From Chrysochromulina parva (taxonomy: Eukaryota; Haptophyta; Prymnesiales; Chrysochromulinaceae): a DNA stretch of 10,842 bases. The translations under genes were made by a program, and so were the position numbers. Each line of letters begins with the position of its first letter. Position 1 is the stretch's first letter. The stretch spans positions 1 to 10,842 of the forward strand of contig PJAB01002036.1 in the NCBI GenBank assembly GCA_002887195.1, in the 5' to 3' direction. Of the stretch, positions 1 through 5,167 are shown in pieces. Under the pieces are notes generated by a model. That model was not told the DNA's origin and searched no databases. It saw only the letters and a program-made list of their open reading frames with translations.

Positions 1-330
1 CGTGCGTACATCGCGCCTACCGGCTTTGAGCAGGCGCGGGAAGCCATGTCTGAGAGCGGGAGACGGTCGGAGCGGATTCGCAGGGGGCGACCTCTTCTGA
101 GTCGGCCGCTACGTGAGCACCGGGGCAGGCGAAGTCGTGCGCGATTACGTGAGAAAAAATGCGCCATTGCGTTCGTCGACACTCCTCTATTTCGGAAATT
201 GCGGAAAAGTTTTGAGAGGGGGCTCTTAGCTTTCGGAAGCTTTCGGGGCGGCATGTGTTAAGATCGCGCGCACGCTCTGGACTACGGGTCCTCGCATGAG
301 CGACATGCCGGATCCGACACGTCCATGCGA

Positions 331-364
331 AGAAATTTCTTAGTACTTAGATGTTAGAAATTTC
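331..364. repeat. Twice-used palindromic AGAAATTTC motif
   Basis: AGAAATTTCT at 331-340 is a perfect 10-bp palindrome. AGAAATTTC recurs at 356-364, so the two copies can act as direct or inverted repeats. They enclose an AT-rich spacer in which TTAG occurs three times. The function is unknown. It could be a protein-binding site, the edge of an old mobile element, or simply AT-rich sequence. Confidence 0.5.
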
Positions 365-384
365 GATTTTCGTTGTGTGGGGAA

Positions 385-400
385 TTGAGTTGCGACTCAA
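385..400. repeat. Short perfect hairpin beside tandem repeat
   Basis: TTGAGT at 385-390 and ACTCAA at 395-400 are perfect reverse complements separated by TGCG, giving a 6-bp stem with a 4-base loop. The ACTCAA arm is the same word that opens each unit of the tandem repeat beginning at 402. The hairpin therefore looks like part of the same repetitive family in inverted orientation. Confidence 0.55.
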
Positions 401-401
401 A

Positions 402-495
402 ACTCAAGATCACAAAGGACCTCGTAACTCAAACTCAAGATCACACAGCACCTCTTAACTCACGACTCAAGATCACACAGCAACTCTTAACTCAA
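402..495. repeat. Three-copy 31-32 bp tandem repeat
   Basis: Units start with ACTCAAGATCACA at 402, 433 and 465 (spacing 31 and 32 bp). Each continues with a variable CAGCACCTCTTAACTCA-like half. The first copy is the most diverged (AAAGGACCTCGTAACTC) and the last two are nearly identical. A short open frame crosses it, but a repeat length not divisible by three argues against coding. It is probably a minisatellite or a fragment of a larger dispersed repeat. Confidence 0.75.
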
Positions 496-1046
496 CCCAA
501 CTCATCTGAATCAAGGGATGCCCTGCTCCAGGGTCGAGCTCGAGGGTGTGCGTAACGGTTTTCACGTAAACGCCAACGCAAAATAGCGTAGGCGAGGCGC
601 CGGTCCCAAGCATGGGCGCGCCGGAGATCCCGAAGCCGACGATCGTAAAACGATCCCGAACCCTCGACGATGGTCGATGCATGATAATTGATATCGAGCG
701 ACCACTTCGCACCACAAGCACAGTGAGATGTGAGTGAGCCGGTTCTGCGTTAATACGTTCTGGACCACCTAACATTCAATCTACGATATGCGATAGATCG
801 AGCGAATCTTTTGTCGTAAGTCCGGTCGTGTTCACAGCAGGTGGTCTGTGAGCATCGCTTCACGCTGCACGCTCTTCCGCCTCTTCACGGGACGCGCGGC
901 GAGACGCACAGCGAGACGCCGGACGGCAGTCGGGATTTCCCCCGCCACCCGCCCCGGACAGGTGACAGTCATCGCGACACATCGCATACGATCCCCTGCC
1001 AGTGACTGCACAGCACACGTGCCACACGGTGGTCGGCAGCGCTCGC

Positions 1047-3029
1047 TCACATGCCCGGCTTGAGCTGGTAGTCGGAGTACGACATGCTCTCCGACATGTA
1101 CCGGTACAGCGGGACGGCCTGGGTGCCGCGCAGCCCCGCGCGCAGGTTCATGCAGTAGGCGCAGCAGCAGAAGAGCGAGAGCACGGCCACGGCGCACGAC
1201 GCGACCATGGCCACCGGGTAGAAGATCCACAGTGTGCCATCGAGGACCACGGTGAAGTCGTCCTGAAGCCCCATCGCGTACATGACGCCGCCGCCGCCTC
1301 CGCCGCCGCCGCCGCCGCTGCTGCCGCCGCCGCTGCTCCCCGTCGACGAGAGCGCTGTTGTCAGGTGATGCACCATGTCAGGTGTGTCGCAATCGGCACC
1401 ACTCCAGCCCGCGTTACAGTGGCACTTGCCGTTGCCCAGGCAGACGCCGTTGGGTGAATGGCAGCGGCTCGGGCACGTGACCGAGCAGTCACTGCCCGCG
1501 TACCCACCCAAGCACACACACGCCCCGTGCACGCAGTTGCCGCGCTGAGAGCAGTCTGAGGCACAGAGGGACGTTGTCTGGCCGCAGTCGTCGCCGCCGT
1601 AGCCCGGGTCGCACATGCAGCTGGCGGTGGACTCGTCGCACGCGCCGTGGCCGGTGCAGTTGCGCGGGCACACACTGCCGAGCACGACGTCGCATGCCTC
1701 ACCGCCAAAGCCCACGTGGCACTCGCACACGCTGTCGAGGCACAGGCCGTGGCCCGAGCAGTTCTTGGCGCACGTCTGCACGACGAGCGAGCAATCGCCC
1801 GCAGTGAATCCGTCATCACAGAAGCACGTGCCGTTGAAGCAGGTGCCGTGCCCCGTGCAGTTGCCCGGGCAGCCGCCGCGCACGATGCTGCAGTCGAAGC
1901 CGGCAAAGCCAATCTCACACTCACACCCATACGAGATCAGGCCTGCCGAGCTCACTTGCGCCGAGCAGAAGCCATGCCCCGAGCAGTTCATCGGGCACGC
2001 GGCGGCGACGAGGTCGCACGCGAGCCCCTCGAAGCCTGCGTCGCATCGGCACTCGCCCATGACGCACGCGCCATGCGCCGAGCAGTTGGCCGGGCAGCCG
2101 GCGAAGGCGCTCACGAGGTTGCAGGAGGGGCCAGTGAATCCTGGCTCGCAGAGGCAGGTGCCGTTGCGAAGGCACTCGCCGTGGCCAGTGCAGTTGCCCA
2201 AGCAGCCGCCCGTCACGAGCGTGCAGTCCGAGCCGCCAAAGCCCACGTCGCACTGGCACTCGTGGCCGACGCAAACGCCGTGCCCGGTGCAGTTGCCTGG
2301 GCAGGCTGACGTGGCCATCGAGCAGTCAGCGCCAGTGAAGCCGGGCTCGCAGCTGCAGAGGGGATCCCCGGTGAGGTCGTGTGAGCAGATGCCGTGACCC
2401 GAGCAGTTGGCCACGCACAGTTGCGCCACGTACTGGCAGTACCCGCCCGTGTAGCCCGCATGGCACCTGCAAAGGCCCTGCACGCAGATGCCGTTGCCGT
2501 TGCAGTTGTCCTGGCACGAATGCGTCGGGTTGGAGCAGTCGACGCCAGCATAGCCGTCGGCGCATTGGCACGCGCCATCCTCGCACGCGCCGTGCGACGA
2601 GCAATTCCCCGGGCAGAGCGGCTCGGCCGCGAGCATCGTCGCGATCTCGTACCGGTTGTGCGGGAACTCAGTGCCTGCCGAGGCGAGGTAGACGGCGTTG
2701 TGCGAGAGCGAGCGGACGCGGTGATCCTCCTGGTTGGGATAGCCCGCGTGTAGCCGCACTACACCTCCGACCACGAAACCGTGCGTGCTCACCACCGGCA
2801 GCACCGTGTCGCCGATCGAGGTGCTCGTTGAGAGCTCCGACTCCGCAAGCGCGTCCGCGGAGAGCGCGGCGGAGGTTGTGAGGCTGGTCGCGGCGGCGAG
2901 AACGATATGAGCGCTCCCGTGCGGTGACTCCGCCGGCTGCAGCTGCGTGCCCTCACGGAGCTGGTCCTGCAACGCAAGCACGGCTGAGAGGATCACGCAG
3001 CTGATACCAGCACGGAGCCTTATCACCAT
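1047..3029 (-). CDS. Cell-surface protein with 12 EGF-like repeats and one transmembrane helix
   Basis: 660 residues, not identified as a named gene. Residues 1-20 form a signal peptide with a hydrophobic core (CVILSAVLAL). Residues 70-130 contain an IGDTVLPV...GFVVGGVVRL segment, possibly a small beta-rich domain. Residues 139-547 hold 12 consecutive EGF-like modules, mostly spaced C-x3-C-x5-C-x4-C-x-C-x8-C with the tenascin-like signature NC(S/T)GHG. Modules 3, 7 and 10 have longer inserts before the fourth Cys. A Ser/Gly linker (559-581, ten Gly in a row) leads to one membrane helix at about 600-625, followed by a Cys-rich CCCAYC stretch. The ~35-residue cytosolic tail has several tyrosines and a YRYM sequence (642-645) that fits the YxxPhi sorting signal. 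A type I plasma-membrane adhesion or receptor-like role is inferred from this architecture. Nine modules carry an N-C-S/T glycosylation sequon. No intron is visible. The start at 3029 is supported by the signal peptide directly behind it. The gene is divergent from twinfilin. Confidence 0.88.
   Translation of the reverse strand: MVIRLRAGISCVILSAVLALQDQLREGTQLQPAESPHGSAHIVLAAATSLTTSAALSADALAESELSTSTSIGDTVLPVVSTHGFVVGGVVRLHAGYPNQEDHRVRSLSHNAVYLASAGTEFPHNRYEIATMLAAEPLCPGNCSSHGACEDGACQCADGYAGVDCSNPTHSCQDNCNGNGICVQGLCRCHAGYTGGYCQYVAQLCVANCSGHGICSHDLTGDPLCSCEPGFTGADCSMATSACPGNCTGHGVCVGHECQCDVGFGGSDCTLVTGGCLGNCTGHGECLRNGTCLCEPGFTGPSCNLVSAFAGCPANCSAHGACVMGECRCDAGFEGLACDLVAAACPMNCSGHGFCSAQVSSAGLISYGCECEIGFAGFDCSIVRGGCPGNCTGHGTCFNGTCFCDDGFTAGDCSLVVQTCAKNCSGHGLCLDSVCECHVGFGGEACDVVLGSVCPRNCTGHGACDESTASCMCDPGYGGDDCGQTTSLCASDCSQRGNCVHGACVCLGGYAGSDCSVTCPSRCHSPNGVCLGNGKCHCNAGWSGADCDTPDMVHHLTTALSSTGSSGGGSSGGGGGGGGGGVMYAMGLQDDFTVVLDGTLWIFYPVAMVASCAVAVLSLFCCCAYCMNLRAGLRGTQAVPLYRYMSESMSYSDYQLKPGM
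1287..1337 (-). repeat. GGC-type trinucleotide run coding for poly-Gly linker
   Basis: A CCG/CGG-rich trinucleotide tract encodes the Gly/Ser linker (residues ~565-581) between the last EGF module and the transmembrane helix. It includes ten consecutive Gly codons. It is likely to vary in length between strains, changing linker length without breaking the frame. Confidence 0.8.
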
Positions 3030-3354
3030 AGCGAGTGTCGGATACCAAATCGGGACGCATTTTCACACCTCCGCCACGGGGGCCTCCAGGGTGTTACCCT
3101 TGCTCCCAAGCGGTCCCCCCCACCCCACTAGGTGTGCCCGCATGCGCCAGGCCGCTCGGCATGCATAGGGGGCTCTTTATATGATTATATCCGGCCGCGG
3201 GCCGAACGCACGTACTCCGAAACTTCCCGTGCTCCGTGACCAGCCGTGGCCCCCTGCTTGGAAAACACACAATCACAAAACCACACATAGCCTGCGTCCA
3301 GATGTTTCCTTTTTGGACATTCCGTCGCGCGAACCGAGCAATACCAAGCTCTTG
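3030..3354. promoter_or_regulatory. Divergent promoter region between EGF-repeat gene and twinfilin
   Basis: 325 bp separate the two oppositely directed start codons, so both promoters must lie here or overlap the genes. The middle (3171-3190) is the only AT-rich spot, with TTTATATGATTATAT. A C-rich run at about 3115-3128 lies on the EGF side. A frame that continues upstream of the twinfilin ATG to another ATG at 3181 would add 58 residues with no resemblance to twinfilins, so it is treated as noncoding. Confidence 0.6.
3177..3182 (-). promoter_or_regulatory. TATA-box-like TATAAA for the EGF-repeat gene
   Basis: On the minus strand the sequence reads CATATAAAGAGCCCCC, a canonical TATAAA about 150 bp upstream of the EGF-gene ATG. 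A start site about 30 bp downstream would give a leader of roughly 120 nt. The following GAG/GGG context resembles the CATAAA(A)GGGA elements in the other divergent promoter of this window. Confidence 0.45.
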
Positions 3355-3355
3355 A
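3302..3355 (+). other. Upstream ORF whose stop overlaps the twinfilin start (TGATG)
   Basis: An ATG at 3302 opens a 17-codon frame (MFPFWTFRRANRAIPSS) ending in TGA at 3353-3355. The last base of the TGA is the first base of the twinfilin ATG. If the transcript starts upstream of 3302, ribosomes translating this uORF would terminate exactly on the main start, an arrangement suited to reinitiation control. Whether the leader includes it is unknown. Confidence 0.35.
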
Positions 3356-4365
3356 TGTCGCTCGCAGCCTTCCCGCTCGCGCCGGCGCTCACGGAGGCGT
3401 TCAACGCGAAAGTAGCGCGCGCGCTCAAGGTGGGCATTGCGAGCGAGACCTTCGTCCTCGAGCAGCAGTTTCCAGCCAACGCCGGCGCCGAGGCGGCCGA
3501 CTTTGCCGCCATCAAGGCCACGCTCACCGCCACCCAGCCGTGCTACGTGCTCTTCCGCTCGGATGCGGGCGAGTGGGCGCTGATGGCGTACGTGCCCGAC
3601 GACGGACCGGTCAAGCAGAAGATGCTCTACTCGTCCGCCAAGGCCACGCTGCTTCGCGAGCTCGGCGGCTCCGAGCAGCTGCCAAAGGAGGTGCACTGGT
3701 CGAGCCTGGACGAAGTCGCGCTCGCCGAGGAGCAGAGCGCGACCGCGCGCGCCGCCGAGCTCGAGTCGGCCATGACCGCGGTCGAGAAGCTGAAGATCGA
3801 GGGCGCCCGGCTGGAGGCAATCGAGGCGGCGGGCGAGAAGATGAGCTCGGTCGTGGGCCTCTCGTTCCCAATGACTGAGCCAGCCAAAGCTGGGCTGAGT
3901 GCCTTCGTCGCGGGCACGACCGGCGTGCTCTTGCTCGCCATCGACAAGGAAACGATCGTGTGCAAGGCCTCCGCGCCCGCGGGCACGCCCCAGGACGTCG
4001 CCGCGCTGCTGCCCGCCGCCGAGCCGTGCTACTGCTTGTACCGGTGGAAGCACGATCGCGAGGGTGTGAGCGCAACGGCGGTCCTCTTCGCCTATTTCTG
4101 CCCTGACGAAGCGCCCGTGCGCCTCAAGATGCTCCACGCGTCCACCAAGGGCGCCATGCTTCAGTCGCTGCCCAGCCTCGGCGTCGAGGTGACCAAGAGT
4201 ATTGAGGGCCTTGAGGTGTCAGAGCTCACCGATGCGGAGCTGATGACTCTGGTCTACGGCACACAGCGGGAGGTCGCCGCGACGATCACCAAGGCGGCGC
4301 CCAAGGGTGGCCGCCGCCTCATCAAGAAGAAGTCGTCCGAGGACACCGCGGTCGATCTGGAATAG
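3355..4365 (+). CDS. Twinfilin (two ADF-homology domains, actin-binding)
   Basis: 336 residues, matching the usual ~330-350 of twinfilins. Twinfilins sequester ADP-actin monomers and cap or depolymerise filament barbed ends together with capping protein in the cytosol. The first ADF-H domain spans ~5-125, with the conserved QPCYVLFR (61-68) and a PVKQKMLYSSAKATL helix (85-99). A Glu/Ala-rich linker (~126-165) follows. The second ADF-H domain spans ~167-300, opening with GLSFPM and showing EPCYCLYR (223-230) and the matching PVRLKMLHASTKGAML helix (254-269). The tail GGRRLIKKK (318-326) matches the basic tail that binds capping protein and phosphoinositides in known twinfilins. The first ATG at 3355 gives the normal family length. 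An in-frame ATG at 3181 would add an unconserved extension. No introns are seen. The frame stays open beyond its TAG stop. Confidence 0.93.
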   Translation: MSLAAFPLAPALTEAFNAKVARALKVGIASETFVLEQQFPANAGAEAADFAAIKATLTATQPCYVLFRSDAGEWALMAYVPDDGPVKQKMLYSSAKATLLRELGGSEQLPKEVHWSSLDEVALAEEQSATARAAELESAMTAVEKLKIEGARLEAIEAAGEKMSSVVGLSFPMTEPAKAGLSAFVAGTTGVLLLAIDKETIVCKASAPAGTPQDVAALLPAAEPCYCLYRWKHDREGVSATAVLFAYFCPDEAPVRLKMLHASTKGAMLQSLPSLGVEVTKSIEGLEVSELTDAELMTLVYGTQREVAATITKAAPKGGRRLIKKKSSEDTAVDLE

Positions 4366-4491
4366 GAATTCGTGCCCGTCTCGCAGCCGTTGAGTGCCTT
4401 GGCTTTGGCTGGGCGCAATGCACCGCCTCCGCCGCCGCCACACCCTCATGGCTCTCTCCCTCCGTCAGCAGTGGCGTTGGGCGCATTGGGA

Positions 4492-4986
4492 ATGAGTATC
4501 GCCGCAGCCGCCGCGGCCCGGCGTCCTGTCCACGATCCGAGCAACGCACCAACCCTGACGCCCAAAGGCTGCACGGCGGGCACGAACCCATTTGACACGC
4601 GATTCACTCAAATCCTCAACGCGAGCAACCGCGCGGCGCCCAAAGCGCCGCCCCAGGCGTGGGGCGGGCTAGGTGCCCCCAAGAATTCGGCAGAGGCAGG
4701 CGGGCTCCGTGCTTTGGGCGCCGCCGCCGCGGCGGCGGCGGTCTCGAAACCCCGAGCGCCGGTCTTGCAAGGGGCTGGAAAGGTCTCGAAACGTGGTCGA
4801 TTCTGTGCCGTGTGTGGTCGATACTGTGCCGACGAGACTGTGCCGTGTACCGCGTGCGGTTGGCTATACGCGGCACCCGAGTTGCGGCCCACAGCTCCTG
4901 CGCCTGCGCCTGCGCCTGCGCCTGCGCCTGCTCCTGCGCCCGCGGTCCACTGCTCCAGTGATAGGCCCGAGTTGGAATATCTGTGA
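4492..4986 (+). CDS. Hypothetical small Cys-cluster, Ala/Pro-rich protein
   Basis: 164 residues from the first ATG in a frame that is open from just after the twinfilin stop. No known family is recognised. The order is an Ala-rich start, a Pro/Ala/Gly-rich low-complexity middle with an eight-Ala run (77-84), a Cys cluster and a tail. The Cys cluster (C105, C108, C112, C119, C122) is spaced CxxC-x10-CxxC like a zinc ribbon. A Pro-Ala dipeptide tail (~134-151) precedes HCSSDRPELEYL. The Cys cluster is built from a 21-bp duplication. It lies 126 bp after the twinfilin stop and about 100 bp before the methyltransferase start. In DNA this GC-rich, open frames of this size arise by chance, so it may be 3' UTR of twinfilin, a readthrough extension of twinfilin, or a real short gene. 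Confidence 0.35.
   Translation: MSIAAAAAARRPVHDPSNAPTLTPKGCTAGTNPFDTRFTQILNASNRAAPKAPPQAWGGLGAPKNSAEAGGLRALGAAAAAAAVSKPRAPVLQGAGKVSKRGRFCAVCGRYCADETVPCTACGWLYAAPELRPTAPAPAPAPAPAPAPAPAVHCSSDRPELEYL
4719..4740. repeat. 22-bp perfect GCC/GGC palindrome
   Basis: CGCCGCCGCCG at 4719-4729 is followed at once by its exact reverse complement (4730-4740), a loop-free perfect palindrome. In the plus frame it encodes part of an alanine run. The 11-bp word GGTCTCGAAAC then occurs twice (4740-4750 and 4782-4792), showing further local duplication. Confidence 0.75.
4793..4845 (+). repeat. 21-bp in-frame duplication building the Cys cluster
   Basis: GTGGTCGATTCTGTGCCG (4793-4810) is repeated as GTGGTCGATACTGTGCCG (4814-4831), 21 bp apart and with one mismatch. 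A shorter third piece, ACTGTGCCG, lies at 4837-4845. The period is seven codons, so the duplicated peptide GRFCAVC/GRYCADE keeps its cysteines in register. Confidence 0.75.
4897..4944. repeat. (CCTGCG)8 hexanucleotide repeat
   Basis: Eight consecutive units of CCTGCG occur, the sixth ending in T and the eighth reading CCCGCG. In the plus frame this encodes alternating Pro-Ala. It is a microsatellite-like tract that can expand or contract in frame. Confidence 0.85.
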
Positions 4987-4995
4987 AGCCGTGCC

Positions 4996-5009
4996 TTTAA
5001 ATAAATTTT
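4996..5009 (+). promoter_or_regulatory. AT-rich TTTAAATAAATTTT element
   Basis: This is a sharp AT island in GC-rich surroundings, 10 bp after the stop at 4986 and 82 bp before the methyltransferase ATG. It contains AATAAA, so it could be a polyadenylation signal for the upstream transcript. It could equally be a TATA-like promoter element for the PCIF1-like gene, with a leader of about 60 nt. The sequence alone cannot decide between these. Confidence 0.4.
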
Positions 5010-5026
5010 CAAGAACATACGGTTAC

Positions 5027-5074
5027 GTTCATACTTCTTCGCGGATAATCCTGAGTTCCCATGCGAGTATGAAC
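5027..5074 (+). repeat. 9-bp perfect inverted repeat in the methyltransferase leader
   Basis: GTTCATACT (5027-5035) and AGTATGAAC (5066-5074) are exact reverse complements with a 30-base loop. The right arm ends 16 bases before the ATG at 5091 and contains the upstream ATG at 5069. Folded in RNA it would hide that upstream ATG; in DNA it could be a dyad binding site. Confidence 0.5.
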
Positions 5075-5167
5075 AGCAAGTTCACAGCCAATGGTTCACA
5101 CCGCGTCCCGTCGTTCCACACAGAAAATGCGTTGCTCACAGTGTGGCCTCTTACAGCCAGCAGCTAG
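5061..5167 (+). other. Two linked upstream ORFs overlapping the methyltransferase start
   Basis: ATG at 5061 opens a three-residue frame (MRV) ending in TGA at 5070-5072. That stop overlaps a second ATG at 5069 (ATGA). The second frame runs out of phase through the main ATG at 5091 to a TAG at 5165-5167. If the transcript begins upstream of 5061, this would be expected to depress translation of the main frame. Alternatively, transcription may start inside this stretch. The methyltransferase also has a later in-frame Met at 5127, just before the first zinc-finger Cys. Confidence 0.35.

Larger units (their letters stand above)
1..1046. other. Gene-free flank with small repeats
   Basis: No convincing coding region is seen on either strand. 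Short open frames here (for example 46-261 plus, 373-555 plus and 473-775 minus) lack recognisable domains and overlap repeats or each other. The stretch is mixed in composition: GC-rich at both ends with an AT-richer island at about 325-500 that holds the palindromes and tandem repeats listed separately. The last part, about 800-1046, would contain the 3' untranslated region of the EGF-repeat gene, which ends at 1047 on the minus strand. No tRNA or rRNA signature was recognised. Confidence 0.6.

Noticed and set aside
46..261. 71-codon plus-strand frame near the window start
   Set aside because: The translation is Arg-rich and featureless. No promoter or homology support was seen.
402..495. 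Possible CRISPR array
   Set aside because: The units are contiguous tandem copies without unique spacers, only three in number, in a eukaryotic context.
473..775. 100-codon minus-strand frame with a hydrophobic middle
   Set aside because: It has no recognisable domain, runs into the tandem repeat at its end and overlaps another open frame. It is not long enough to stand out in this composition.
1615..2397. 260-codon open frame antisense to the EGF-repeat gene
   Set aside because: It mirrors the periodic EGF codons on the other strand, has a repetitive translation without a domain, and the minus frame is clearly the protein. GC-rich codon bias keeps the opposite strand open.
3181..3354. In-frame 58-residue extension of twinfilin from an earlier ATG
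   Set aside because: The extension resembles no twinfilin N-terminus, includes the AT-rich promoter-like spot at its start, and would make the protein longer than the family norm.
3094..4137. 347-codon minus-strand frame over twinfilin
   Set aside because: The opposite strand encodes a recognisable twinfilin. The antisense product is Arg/Gly/Leu-rich with no domain, as expected from a GC-rich shadow.
4372..4491. Non-ATG extension of the Cys-cluster frame starting at GTG
   Set aside because: GTG is an unlikely start in a eukaryotic nucleus and the region is low-complexity Pro/His. Only the ATG-initiated part from 4492 is listed.
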